Below, piece by piece: positions 49,149 through 60,798 of a stretch of 64,000 bases of DNA. The notes below the pieces were generated by a model. That model was not told the origin of the DNA. It worked only from the letters and a program-made list of their open reading frames with translations, and made no database searches. The position numbers and the translations under genes are program-made. Each line of letters opens with the position of its first letter. Positions within the stretch are counted from its first letter, which is position 1. Source of the stretch: Oryza sativa Japonica Group (lineage: Eukaryota; Streptophyta; Magnoliopsida; Poales; Poaceae); NCBI RefSeq assembly GCF_034140825.1, contig NC_089037.1:35307001-35371000 (forward strand). The letters are read 5' to 3'.

Positions 49149-49934
49149 ATGGGAGGCAGAAAGGACAATCATGACTCCTCAAATGCCGACAAAGGGTTCC
49201 ATGGAGCGTATCCAAGCGGTTACCCTGGTGCATATCCCCTAATGCAAGGATACCCTAATTCACCTGGACAATATCCGACTCCCGGTGGATACCCTAGTGC
49301 ACCACCGGGACAATACCCACCAGCCGGTGGGTACCCTGGTGCACAATATCCACCAAGCGGTTACCCTCCATCACAAGGTGGGTACCCTCCAGGAGCGTAT
49401 CCACCATCAGGATATCCACAACAACCAGGCTACCCGCCAGCTGGTTACCCAGGTCATGGCCATGGTCCACCCATGCAAGGTATGCTCTCTCTTGCATTTC
49501 CTGTGTAACTATCATGTAACTTGGTGAATGATGCAAAGCACTACTTCCTCCATTCAAAAAAACTCAACCTTACGAATCTGGACTATTATTTGTCCAAATT
49601 CGTTGTCCTAGGAGAGATCACATCCCTCTTCTAGGTTGAGTTTTTTTTAGACGGAGCGAGTATATGCAATTGAATTTATCCCACTTCCAAGTTCCATATT
49701 GTAATAGGTGGTGGTATGTTAGGAGGTGGGCATGGTGCAGGCGCATCTGGCTATGGAGCGCTGCTCGCCGGAGGCGCCGCGGTGGCGGCTGCTGCGGTGG
49801 GAGCTCACATGGTACGACCCGGCGGCGGTGGCGGCCACGGGATGTTCGGCCACCATGGTGGCAAATTCAAGAAAGGAAAGTTCAAGCATGGCAAGTACGG
49901 CAAGCACAAGAAGTTTGGGCGCAAGTGGAAGTGA
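49149..49934 (+). CDS. YPP/glycine-rich protein (GRP A3-like)
   Basis: Two exons, 49149-49479 and 49708-49934; 185 residues. Residues ~20-110 are repeats of GYP, QYPPxGGYP and SGYPP. Next comes a Gly/Ala-rich hydrophobic stretch (GASGYGALLAGGAAVAAAAV) long enough for one membrane-like helix, then a Gly/His/Lys-rich tail KFKKGKFKHGKYGKHKKFG. This three-part layout is the glycine-rich protein A3 / YPP-repeat family of plants; its function is poorly defined and the proteins are often stress-induced. The start MGGRKDNHD is chosen because an intron acceptor (TTTCAG at ~49123) lies just upstream, so the ATG at 49116 is probably intronic and the leader is spliced. The single coding intron contains a MITE. 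Confidence 0.9.
49544..49660. mobile_element. Stowaway-like MITE in the GRP intron
   Basis: Ends CTTCCTCCATTCAAAAAAAC and TTTTTTTTAGACGGAGCGAG with TA at both sides (49542-49543, 49661-49662). It makes up about half of the 228-bp intron. Confidence 0.75.
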
Positions 49935-50542
49935 TAAGCAAACTAAATTGCACTGCAGTTTGCCTCCGGTTTCTTGTTTGGTTGAAGTGCTATAGCATGA
50001 TGGGATTAAGTGTCCATTTACCATATATATATATATATATTCATCGAAATATAACCATACGAGATCTTATTTTAAAGATAATTGTAATAAATATAATGGT
50101 GTAATGGATCACAAATTAGAAAAAAGGTTTAGGAGAAAAAACATTTTGAGCTTGCTAACAGAAAATTAAACCCACCATAAGCAATCAGAATAGGCCACAT
50201 GTGAATGGCTATATCCGGTTAAATCCGCCGAATCCAATCATCGAACTCTTATTTCCCACAAACCAAACTCATCCAGCCTCATGCACCTAACTAATCACAT
50301 CCATCCTTAGACGATGCATGCGTGTGGACATTCTTGCCAAAACCAACAATTAGCCGTGAGAGCCCAAACAACTGAGTACTCCAGCCTACGATTGTCAGGA
50401 TATTTTCTCATCTAACTTATTCTAGTATTAGGAGTTATGAAGATATGAAAAGCCATTTTAGTTCAGAAAATTGTACGATAAATCATGTAACCTGTTTCTG
50501 AAATGGAAATAAAATATGAGAAAAAGATACTATCAACAACTG
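49935..50542. other. Gene-free segment
   Basis: 3' flank of the GRP gene with an AT dinucleotide run near 50025. No gene recognised. Confidence 0.5.
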
Positions 50543-51571
50543 CAGGCCCGGCTCTGAGGCAGGGCAAAGAGGACGATGGCCTAGGGCCCGTCCTGGCTAG
50601 GGGCCATGCCTAAATATGTATGAGTACTGTATGAGCTAAAGTGGTATTTAAGACTAGTGAATAATTCCGTACTATCTACTACTCCTGGCTTATCTACTAG
50701 TATCTACATATTTATTCTTCCTAAATGATCTACATATTTGTGTTTATTCATTAATTCTATTCGTTATTTGTGCATTAGAGTAAATGGACATTGATGCATG
50801 CATCCATGCATACAAGTATTTATAACCCACATACAATATCTTGATTTACTATTGGCTAGGAAATAGTGGGGATGGTATATGCATTGAGTTTGTTGTTAGA
50901 GTAAATATAGTATGAGAGAGCTATTAGCTTTTATTGATCTTGGTGTACCTATGAAATATGTAGATAAATTTGGAACGGAGGGAGTACTGATTAGTGAATT
51001 AATAAAGATTGTAGATTCAACAATCAAAATTGTATGTATAGATAGATTCTTGTTGATAATATATATTTCCTCTAAAATTTTTAGGTACTGAAAAGTTGTA
51101 ATTTTACTCTAGAAGCTTTTTTTCGCTAAGTAAAGGGGAAAAATAAATAAGGTCAGTTTAAGTGTCGATTTTTTTTTCTATTTCTAACAACATATATATG
51201 AAATGTTATATATGTTCATTTCTTTCATGATTAGATTTGAAAACACACTTTAAAAATAAAAGGGGTTGTTCAGATTGTAACCAAAATAAATTTTACCAAA
51301 TTTTGACAATGTCAAAATTTTGACAATTTAGTCATATTGCCAAGTTTTAGCAGGATTTCTTATATATTTACTAAAGTTTTGTAAAAAAACTAAATGAATA
51401 TACATCTTTGACAATTTTACTAAAAATTGGTATGGTTTGAAATGACATCAATCTGAACAACCCTAAAAAGTGTGAGTATGTATATAACACGTCTCTCTGT
51501 AGGGGAGAGCGCGTTAAGGCTCATGCTGTCAAGTTTGCCCTAGAGCCCTCAAAATTATAGAACCGGCCCTG
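50543..51571. mobile_element. hAT-like non-autonomous element
   Basis: Left end CAGGCCCGGCTCTGAGGCAG and right end, in reverse complement, CAGGGCCGGTTCTATAATTT, both followed inward by a GGGC-rich stretch. The ~1-kb AT-rich core has no gene. CAGGGCCGG termini are common in plant hAT elements. An 8-bp target duplication is not clear (both flanks contain ACAAC), so the assignment is tentative. Confidence 0.55.
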
Positions 51572-51583
51572 ACAACACAGCTA

Positions 51584-51802
51584 CATCGTCCCGGGCTCCC
51601 GGCCCGCGTCGAGCTTTAGCTCCGTGAACCCCATTACATCATTCAGGCTTAGCTTCGTCTGCAGCCGCGGGCAGCACGCCGACGACAGGAGGCGGCCTAA
51701 GGAGGTCACCACCACTGCCTGTATATGCCGGAGCGAAGGATCCATTAGCGAATTGAATTCTACGGTTGTTGGGAGCTTGAGGGTGGCACAGTTTAGTGGC
51801 AA
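51584..51802 (-). pseudogene. F-box/LRR-like gene fragment
   Basis: On the minus strand the frame reads LMDPSLRHIQAVVVTSLGRL, then SSACCPRLQTKLSLNDVMGF and TELKLDA. This resembles one leucine-rich segment of monocot F-box/FBD proteins (C-P-R-L-x-L and L-x-L-D-A pattern). There is no F-box and no flanking exon. It lies just beyond the hAT-like element. Could also be chance similarity. Confidence 0.4.
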
Positions 51803-52756
51803 GATCGTTGAGGCTCATCCAAAATCAGTTCGCGAAAACACTCTCCTACCACTATCATGTTTAAGGGCCAACTCAAATGGGCTATATGCAAGTCACTATC
51901 CCGTTCAGACCTCATTTAAATGGGCCGCATCTCCCAAGTCAGATGTGCCGTTGGAGTCCTCTCCGACGGCATCGATCTTCAGAGTTCAGAAGGCTGTTAC
52001 TTCGGCATATGTGTTCATCATCTCCCGGTTGGCTCAAAGTTTCTTCCAGCAGTACACATACAAGCATTTTATTGTACTAGGGATAAATCATTATTTTCCA
52101 TTTGAGAGTTCTGCTACTACATGTTATTGATCTAAAAAATGTTATTGACCTTGCAAGCAAATTAGGCTGATGCTGCTGTTTACTCACCACCACAACGGAT
52201 CATGTTCCTCTACCTTCAAATGTACATGTCTTTATCACTGACATATGAACTTGATGAATCATAGGTTCACCTTTCAGCGATAAAAGTATGGTGTTTTGAA
52301 GGCAGAGGATCTCGATCCCACCTCAACCTACGCGATCACCACCTACAGTTGCAGTACGACACAACAATAATGCAGTATTGCAGACTTGCAGTGAAACGTT
52401 TATATTACAGTAAGAGCATGCAAAAGAACAACACCACCACTTACACTTAGAGCAGATATATAGTCACAAACACTCTCATCAGTCTACGGAAGAAGAAGCA
52501 CAGTGACGGGCATGTAGCTCAGCATGGTGCCAACCACAAGAAACCAAAAGGATCACAGTAAGAAGCAAAGCTGCATCTGCATGCTTTGCTTCAGGATCAG
52601 TCAGGACGACGCGCACACACACGCATGCTCTCATCGATCTAGGAGACACCACCACCACCATCACACAGACAGCAGAGCGAGCTGGTCCAGCATCAGTGAC
52701 CCACATGCTTCCGCACCTAATTAACCAGAGAGGATCCTATGCGTTTTCATCTCTCA
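51803..52756. other. Gene-free segment, partly 3' UTR of the metal-binding gene
   Basis: No gene recognised. The part from ~52380 is probably the 3' untranslated region and downstream flank of the minus-strand gene ending at 52757. Confidence 0.5.
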
Positions 52757-54255
52757 TCAGGCGGCTATCGCCGGCGGCGCCGCCCAGAACTGGGCGTTCT
52801 TCACCTTGGACACGCTGTTCAGCACCCCCAGCGGCGTCACGTCGCCGACCACCGTCACCTTCTTCGCCGCGAAGTCTATGTTGAAAGATGTCACTCCTAT
52901 TCATGCATACATATAAAAGACGCAGATATTAGTACTCTATATCTAGATTCGGAGTAATAGGATGTGTCACATTCAACCAAAATATCTTATATTATGTGAC
53001 GGAGAGAGTAATTATAAAGGGTGAGGCTTCGAATCCAGGTCGTCTAGCCCATCCCATTGTAGAGCTAGTCGGAAAAACTCTAGGGGTTTCTCTGTTCATG
53101 CATACATATTACAATGGGCATCTTTAATTTATCTTCAGTGTTTCTGAAGAGAAAGCGTCAGATCTTGATTTCTGTGTTTGGTTGCTCCGAGATACTAGCA
53201 GATAGATAGATAGGCTCACCTTCCATCTTGGCGAGGTGCTTCTTCACTTTGCCCGCGCACGCTTTGCAGTGCAGTGATACCTTCAGTACAACCACCTGAA
53301 AAAGATACCCAATGCAAATGCCGGTGGTTAATTAATTCAAAGCAACTATGTGTTGGCTTTTTGAAATTTAAAACAGAAACGATGCAGATGTGCAGTGCTG
53401 TCATGTTTGTAGCAAGTTGTCATGTTGTAGTCTTAAAATACTGTCATGTTCTGAATCTCTCTTTGTTTAAGGGATACGTGCTGAATCTCCTCTTTTTTCT
53501 ATGGATTGGTCTGAATCTCTCATGCTTAGTTACGAGCCTACGAGTCAGTTATCCAGCAATTTTAATATACGTACAAATCTCACTGAAATCAAGAAGGTAG
53601 CATGTATGTCAATTCGTCATCATGATATTTGCCTTTCTTTAGGTGGAAGTTCCACAGTATCTAATAGAAAATCATAGCATACAAATCCTGATATTAGTAC
53701 TAATTATTTGCATCATCTATTGAGTAGTACTTTTGTACAACTTAATTTATCTTCTCCTTTTATGAACAAAACTTGGTATCTTCGCAAAAGGAAAAGAAAA
53801 TGAAGTGCATATTAAACCTTGAAAAATCAAAACACAAACTCTGTGTAGTAATTACTCACCTGCTCCTGCGTCAGAGTGTTCTTCACATCACTACCAGCTT
53901 GCTCTTCCCTGACCACCTTGGCATCGACGGCCGGAGCAGCCGAAGCCTCCACCTCCTGGATCTCCTCGGCGGCGGCGGCGCGGCTGCTGAGCAGGTACCT
54001 GGATGAGCCGGCGGGGCTGACGAGCTCGCCGCCATTCGCGGCAGCCGCCTTGTGCTGATGCTGCTGCCCTCTCCTGCAGTCTTGCCTGTGAACCGTTCTT
54101 GGCTCACCGGGGACCTGGCAGAGAGGGCTCGCAGCAATGGCGCCGCCCTTGTGTGGCCGGACCATCGGCTGCCGCTCCAAGCTCGGGCATATCGCCGTGG
54201 ACGCCGGCGACGAGCACGAGAGGCTCTTCATGTCCTTGAACAGCAAAGGCGCCAT
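52757..54255 (-). CDS. Heavy-metal-associated (HMA) domain protein, NaKR/HPP type
   Basis: Three exons: 53860-54255, 53220-53295, 52757-52896; 203 residues. The N-terminal ~130 residues are low-complexity (Ser/Ala/Glu-rich). The C-terminal HMA domain (about 133-195) reads VVVLKVSLHCKACAGKVKKH and then VTSFNIDFAAKKVTVVGDVT. The metal-binding motif is C142-K-A-C145, the LHCKACAGKV form of NaKR1-like proteins (SODIUM POTASSIUM ROOT DEFECTIVE) rather than the MxCxxC of copper chaperones. Arabidopsis NaKR1 is phloem-located and affects long-distance transport; transfer of that role here is inference. No farnesylation CaaX box is present (C-terminus AAPPAIAA), so it is not a HIPP. TATA box ~120 bp upstream of the ATG. 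Confidence 0.92.
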
Positions 54256-54370
54256 GCTGCAACTGCAGTGAGTGGTGAGTTCTAGCTCAGCTAGTGTGAG
54301 TGGTAAACTGGCTGAGCTTGTGTTGGGTGGTGTAATACTGATGGAGCAAGGAAGAGTGGAAGAGTATCTT

Positions 54371-54380
54371 AGCTTATATA
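54371..54380 (-). promoter_or_regulatory. TATA box of the HMA-domain gene
   Basis: Minus strand CTATATAAGCT, about 120 bp upstream of the ATG at 54255, a normal plant spacing. Confidence 0.6.
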
Positions 54381-54633
54381 GGAGAAGACAACTTTGCTAT
54401 CCATGGTTAGCACTACGGTAGGGTAGAAGCTGTGCTAACTGCTAAAAAATGCTCTTATTTTCGGGGCTTTTAACCATTTGCCACTCTTACAAATAATGCT
54501 TAACGATTTGGCACTAGACCCACATGTCACAGACACATGAGGGCCCACATATCATTGACAGGGGGTGGCAAATCGTTAATTGCCATGTCACAAGAGTGGC
54601 AAATAGTTAAATTTCCCCTTATTTTCCCATTTA

Positions 54634-54932
54634 GCGCTTGTTTAGTTACTACTCCCTCCGTTTCACAATGTAAAACTTTCTAGCATTATTCATATTCATA
54701 TATATATGTGAATGAATATAGACGCATATATGTGTCTAGATTCATTAACATTAATATAAATATGAGCGATGCTAAAAAGTCTTACATTGTGAAACGGAGG
54801 AAATAATAACTTTTTCTTCAAACTTTTCCATCACATCAAAACTTTCCTATACACATAAACTTTCAACTTTTTTTTCTTCAAACTTCCAATTTTAGTTAAA
54901 TTTCTAATGTTGGTGTGAAACTAAACACACCC
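54634..54932. mobile_element. MITE split by a Stowaway
   Basis: Starts GCGCTTGTTTAGTTAC, resumes at ACTTTTTCTTCAAACTTTTC after the inner element, and ends GTGAAACTAAACACACCC. Same family as the outer element at 22831-23314. Confidence 0.7.
54652..54803. mobile_element. Inner Stowaway MITE
   Basis: CTCCCTCCGTTTCACAATGT at left and ACATTGTGAAACGGAGGAAA at right, TA on both sides. A long palindrome, same family as 33636-33785. Confidence 0.85.
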
Positions 54933-56934
54933 TTGCTACCAAGAGAAACAAAAACATATGGAGGTTAAAACAAACAAGAAGTCATGAATGCGGTTTCTGG
55001 GCAAAGTTAGGCATAATGCGGTTTAAAAAAAAAGTTAGGCATAATAGCTAGGGTGTGTACGATTTTTTATATCACAAGAAAAAAAAAAAGAAGAGTTGGT
55101 ACACATGTTGGCTTCAGAGAAACGGCTCGTTTTTAGCTTTACTGCTAAGTTGCCAGATTACCGTGATGGTCCTGGCGTGTTCAGGCTTTCCTGGTTTCAG
55201 CCACGTTGTCGTATGGTTCACTTCTTCAGTTGCTTATCTCTAGCTGCATGATGACTCTTGTGTTTCCACCACAGAAAGCCCTGTCAAGAAATTAATATAG
55301 TAGTTGAGATTGATGTAACAAGCACTAATGGATTACTTCCTCCGTCGTTTTAAAATGTTGCTACCTAATGAATCTAGTTTAATGGGATTTGACACATTCT
55401 AGGATAACGAATCTGGACAGAACACCGAATCGTCAAACAGGTTCAGATTTTATAGTACTAATCGTAGCATCAAACAGGTTATCTGATCCTCAGTTAAGCT
55501 AGTGGTTCAAGTTGAAGAAACATGGATTGTTCCAATCTTTCTTCTAGATATATCCTCCTTGCTCTTTCATGAACAGCTTCTAAAAGTGTAGAAGGATTCT
55601 CCATTTCTTTTCCTCGACAAAGGATGAGGCAGGATTGCTAAGGTGGCTGAAACGGTACAACTCCGAATAATTCAAGGAATGTCTACACGTCCAAAAGAAA
55701 AATAAAGCCTTGGACGAAAGCTAGCTATCCGATAGCAATCCATGGCCAGGAGTATCAAAACCTGTCAAGAAACCAGCGTATTGGTAGACAGAACAAAGGC
55801 ATGCCGAATTTCTTAATGATGAAGAGTCAACAGTTTTCCTTTCACAATAATTCGAACGGAAATCAGGAGGACATGGAGAGTGAGACGGTTGCAGCGCAAT
55901 GTTTGCAAGTTACTGTACTTGTTGTTCTCGTTTGAATCCATGAATCATCATTTTGCATGGCTAGAGTCTACCACAGATGTACACAAATCATGGTAGTACC
56001 TTCTTGTCTCTGGTAATAAGAAAGAATTCAGCAGCTGTATGTACCATGCATGTATGATTGTAAATGTGGCCTAAAGCGAGGAGTATCTGTGTGTGCGCGC
56101 GCACAGCCACAGACACAGTGGCCGGCCTCTCGCGATCGATCGCCTGCACGCGCAAAGCAGCATCAGATTCTTCTCCCAACTTCTCCACCCCTTTTCACCG
56201 GGGGGGAACAGTTGCCGAGTCGGCGTCACGGATTCCGCCCGCGAGAGCGAGCGAGACGCACGTACGCCGAGAGAGAGCCGCGAGACGCCGTGATTTTTAG
56301 CGATAGATGAGGCAGGTTTTGACGCGGTCGCGCGCGCGAGCACAAAGCACAAGTGCACAACCGGCTTTGGCTTGGCTCGCGAGGTGAAAACCGTGAAACC
56401 ACTCGGCTACTTGGATTTGGCTACTGGACGAGATGGCGGCAGCAGCGAGCGAGCCGTTGCTAGCGGTGCGTGCGTGTCAGTGGCGCGCACGTGATGGGAG
56501 GGCTCGTCGTGTTGTACGTGAGTGGCGCTGGCCGTGTCGGGGTAAAAACCGCGGGTGCCGCCTGCGCGAGCTGCTCGTCCCAAACTGTGCGTCCCGTACG
56601 CCACCAACGGCTCGTTGCAGTAACCTCACGAGAAGATCCAAGGGTCCCAGGTAAAACTGGGTCGCAGTCGCGAAGGTAAGGTATTAAATGCCGGTGAGTG
56701 AGTCAGGAGATCTCTCTATACGGCACATCATCTTCCGTGCAAGCCGAACAACAACTAGTTCTGCCCATCTGAATGGCTGGATGCAGCGGTAACATGAAGC
56801 CTAGAACGTTTTTTTTTTCTATTTCTTCCAACGAAAGAGTGTGCTCCGATTGGAATGTGTACTGTATACAGGGCAGTTTGTAGTGTATTGGGCAGTTTAT
56901 GTTGTTTTATTGGTGACCAATCATCAACGAATAA
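54933..56934. other. Gene-free segment
   Basis: No gene recognised. 56080-56680 is GC-rich with several overlapping short frames but no domain, splice pattern or conserved motif. The remainder is ordinary intergenic sequence. Confidence 0.5.
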
Positions 56935-57257
56935 GACCATGTTTAGATAGGACTAAAACTTTTAATTCCCTATCACATCGGATGTTTAGACACTAATTAT
57001 AAATATTAAACGTAGACTATTAATAAAACTCATTCATAATCTTGGACTAATTCGCGAGACGAATTTATTGAGCCTAATTAATCTATGATTAGCCTATGTG
57101 ATGCTACAGTAAACATTATCTAATTATGGATTAATTATGCTTAAAAAATTTGTCTCGCGAATTAGCTTTTATTTATGTAATTAGTTTTGTAAGTAGTATA
57201 TATTTAATACTCAAAATACAGGGATTAAAGCTAAGTTCATGGATCCAAACACTACGT
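56935..57257. mobile_element. Tourist-type MITE
   Basis: Starts GACCATGTTTAGATAGG, ends GGATCCAAACACTACG, TAA on both sides (56932-56934, 57258-57260). Interior GCGAGACGAATTTATTGAGC and its inverted partner mark the family also seen at 22842 and 31210. Confidence 0.75.
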
Positions 57258-57363
57258 AAGTACAGCTCGGTTCAGGCGTGCAGCATCCAGCATACTGGAA
57301 TTTGGACAGCAGAGGATGAAACCCATGGGACATGGACTCGAAGGCTTACCTGAGCTTCGTTTT

Positions 57364-59365
57364 GGAAAAAGTACACCGAAGGTCCCTCAACTTGTTATCG
57401 AGTTATAAAATCGTTCCCTAACCGCAAAACCAGATACCGACATCTCTCAACTAACGAAACAGTTCAATTTAGATACTCCGGTGATTTTGACCCGATTTTA
57501 TCTAAGGTGGCGGCTGAGTTAGCGTAAAACCCACGTGGACCCCATATATCAGAATGACAGGTCATCTCTCCCTCCTCTTCTCTCCCTTCCTCATCTCTCC
57601 CTCTCATTTCTCTCCTCTCTGCAGGGCCGCTGGCGGGTAGGGAGGAGGTCCGGCAGCCGGCGGCGGCGCATGCGACCTCGGGGTCGGACCGTCGGAGAGG
57701 CCCGGGAGGCGGCGGCGGCGGCGACGCTTGAGAAGGGAGAGGCGGCCGGTGGCGCCGGCGCGGGAAGAAGCTGTCTTCGGCGTCGTGCCCGCTCTGCCCT
57801 CCACCGCCTGCTTCGCCCGCCGCTGCCCCGCGCTCACACACTCCCGCCGGCGACGCCGCTGACGGCGCGGGCGCGAGAACTGCGGCCATGGATGACGACG
57901 GCGGCGACGTCCTCGCTCCCCCCGCCCCGCTCCCCGTCGGCGCTCTCTTCCTCTCCCGCAGCGCGCCTGCCCGCCGCTCGTCTGCTCCGTCGGCCGGCCG
58001 CTCCCCGCGCAGTCGGCGGTGGCGAAGGTGACCGTGCCGGCGTCGAGGTCGTAGCCGACGTGGATGTTCTGCTGCGCCAGGTTCCCGAGGATGGACACCG
58101 GCTGCTGCTTCGTCGTCGCCACGATTACCAGGCACAGCGTCCCCTCCTGCACCGTCACGGACGCGTTCTCCGGCTTCAGCGCCACCGCCGCGCGGCCGCC
58201 GCCGCCGCCGAACTCCAGCGTCAAGTCCGGACTCGCTTGTTCGGTTTGCTTCCTGCTGGATGTACACATGAGGTCATTCAAGATCAGTAACTCATACTCT
58301 ATTCTAGCAAGCTGGCTGTTAGTGAGAATTCTGAATTCTCATTGCATCGCCCAACGAAGATAGAAGATCGGAGTGTTATACATCAATCAATTTCTTAGCT
58401 GGGAGTGTTACTCCTGCATTGCTCTACAATTTATGGGTCATGTAATTTGATCTCTCACAGAATCTATAGCGAGGTAAGAAAGCGAAACCGGCGCCACAAA
58501 ATATCTTGAAATTCTGCATGTTCATATACCGTTCTTCTGATTAAAGAACAACTTAGCTTGAGATTGTTTTGTTCACTTGCAATTTGCAGGAGTAACAAAG
58601 CTTATTTTTGCATTGCCGGAGTCCACGATGATGCGGGAGCTCGCCGCCGATGCACCGTCTTGTTGCCGACCTTGACGAAGTCGAGGACCACGGTGTAGTA
58701 CGTGTCCACGTCCCCGGCGACGAGCGGCGTGCTCGCTGCGCCGAGCTCGGTGACGTTGGCGAGGGTGCCGAAGTTGAACGCCGACGATGTGTTGACGGAG
58801 TGCGGGACGAGGCAGTAGGAGAATCTCCGGCCGAGCGACGCCTCGCCGCCGAGCTGCGTCACGAGGGAGACCGCGTCGCCGCTGAGCCCGACCAGCCCGT
58901 CGGCCGGGAACGAGCCGGCCGTCGTGGTGGAGCAGCCGAACTTGACGCTGCACACGCCGCCTCGTGGTCGTGGGCCTCGTGGGTGGCGGCCGGGGGGGAG
59001 CCCGCGCGCCGCTCCTACCCCCGCCGCCCCTCCACCACTGCCCGCCCGCAGGTCCTCCCCCCACTGCTGCCGCGTCGCCCGTCGCCGCCACCACCGCAGC
59101 CGCGTCGCCGTCAAATCGGGGAGAAGTCAGATAGACATGAGGAAAGGAGAGAAGAGGGGAGGAGAGAGATGAACTGGCATTCTGACATGTGGGGCCCACG
59201 TGGGTCCCACGCTGACTCAAGCCACACAAAACCGGGATAAAAACCACCAGAAGATCTAAAGTGAACGGTTTTGTTAGTTGAGGGACGTCAGTATCTGTTT
59301 TTGTGGTTGAGGGACGATCTTGTAAACTCGATGATAAGTTGAGGGACCTTCGGTGTACTTTTTCC
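57364..59365. mobile_element. Pack-MULE carrying an aspartic-protease gene fragment
   Basis: Perfect 9-bp target duplication CTTCGTTTT (57355-57363, 59366-59374). Both ends read GGAAAAAGTACACCGAAGG inward, with inverted arms of ~200 bp. No transposase. The core carries, on the minus strand, part of a plant A1 aspartic protease including an intron (58005-58955). The intact target duplication and well-matched ends suggest a fairly recent insertion. Same TIR family as 17577-19289. Confidence 0.92.
58005..58955 (-). pseudogene. Captured aspartic protease (nepenthesin-type) fragment
   Basis: Reading the minus strand: VKFGCSTTTAGSFPADGLVG, then SLVTQLGG, FSYCLVP, then a VDSG (second catalytic Asp-type motif; IIVDSGNA). 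After a probable intron (about 58264-58573), PDLTLEFGGG and the C-terminal SILGNLAQQNIHVGYDLDAG and FATADC. These are in the order of the C-terminal two thirds of plant atypical aspartic proteases. The first catalytic DTG region and N-terminus are missing and the frame is not open throughout, so it is not a working protease. The retained intron shows capture at DNA level. Confidence 0.85.
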
Positions 59366-59480
59366 CTTCGTTTTCGGCACCGGTGTAAAGGTCGGCCCAA
59401 GCAGACATCCTCCCTTGCCTTGCCCACACTGCTCCAGTTGGGCCGGACCATATTAGCAGAAACAGTGCCCGCTTTCGCTT

Positions 59481-60096
59481 CGGAAAGGCTAAGGGGCGAT
59501 TGATCGCCCCCAGCGATCGCCCCAGCGCGCTCCCCCTTCTCTTCAGATGGTTTCCTTTTTCGGCACCAAATTACTTTCCTATTTTATTAAATTTATACAC
59601 CTCAAGTTTACACATATAAAATTTAGAGACCCAAAGTTTATAAGTCAAAAGTTTATATATCCGATTCAAATTTAAATTTGAATTCAAATATTTTTTATAT
59701 ATATAGTATTTCTATACATCTAAAGTTTATACACCTAAAGTTTGTAGACCCAAAGTTTATAAGTCAAAAGTTTATATACCTGATTTCAAATTTGAATTTG
59801 AATTATATTTCAAATTCAAATTTGAATTTGAATTCAAATATTTTTTTATATATAGTATTTCTATGCATGTAAAGTTTATACACCTAAAGTTTATAGACCC
59901 AAAGTTTATAGGTCAAAAGTTTACATACAGTTTCAAATTTGAATTTGAATTCAAATATTTTTTATACATAGTATTTCTATACATGAATTTTTACAATTTT
60001 ATTTTTTTATTTTTTAAAAAATATATAGTGTAGTAGGAAGAGAAGAGGGGAGGAGGAAGTGAGAGAGTAGCTTATCACCCGCCCATTAGCTGCCCC
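59481..60096. mobile_element. Short MULE-like element in copy A
   Basis: Flanked by the 9-bp duplication CTTTCGCTT (59472-59480, 60097-60105). Left end CGGAAAGGCTAAGGGGCGAT; right end in reverse complement GGGGCAGCTAATGGGCGGGT. The interior is an AT-rich tandem repeat. No coding region. Confidence 0.75.
59630..59990. repeat. AT-rich tandem repeat, three units
   Basis: Three units of ~95-150 bp, each opening CCCAAAGTTTATA and containing TTCAAATTTGAATTTGAATT and TATAGTATTTCTATAC. Length differs by internal copy number of the palindromic CAAATTTG words. Confidence 0.8.
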
Positions 60097-60798
60097 CTTT
60101 CGCTTGCTTCGTGTAACTGCATAGTCGTTCACATCTGCCATAGTCATGTGTCTTCATTTTATAGACATTATGAAACCCTACAAAGAGCATTAGTTGAGGG
60201 TGGAAGATGGACTTATTTCTCACGGTTTCAGCACCGTTGTTAATGCCGGCCCAACCAAAGATCCTCCCTTGACTGGCCCACCCTATCTACTTAAGCCAAT
60301 TGGGCCGGGCCCCATTAGCGGAAAGCCGTGTCTCGCATTCGCTCGCTTCGCATAATTGCGTAGCCACTCACATCAGCCATTCGCGTCTACCTAATCGCAG
60401 AAAATATCCCGTACTCACCGGTCGTATAAGTGAAAACGATCTGAATTGGTAGCATCTTTTGAAAACGACGTTCGATCAGGATAATTAACTATATTTATTA
60501 TTTAAACTATTTAATGTTTATATTAATTAATACTATAATGTATAAAATATTATAAATAGCTAAAAATAATAAGATCGAAAACGGTACCCATTATACAGAA
60601 ATGGCGTCGATCGAGAATTTTCGTAACCATTTTCACCTCTACCGTGGCGAGCCGTGCACAGGCAATTCAGAGATGGAACGGAAGAACAGCCGCGATTTCT
60701 CCTTTCCTTTTATTTCATTGTCAAACACGAGGGCAGTAGAAGTGTACAAGAAGTGTAGGAGGAGCTCTTAGATGCGCGGTTAATTCGCAGCTCGATTT

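Larger units (their letters stand above)
59375..60390. repeat. Diverged duplicated segment, one copy interrupted
   Basis: Copy A (59375-59480 continuing at 60106-60150) and copy B (about 60225-60390) share GGCCCA-x-CATCCTCCCTTG, TTGGGCCGG, CATTAGC and CGCTTGCTTCG-type words in the same order. Copy A is interrupted by the element at 59481-60096. Confidence 0.65.

Noticed and set aside
51624-52130. 168-codon plus-strand frame
   Set aside because: Overlaps the antisense F-box-like fragment, with no family resemblance; its later part looks intergenic.
56050-56680. Cluster of short frames suggesting a gene
   Set aside because: All are CpG-rich shadows of one another without conserved motif or exon structure.
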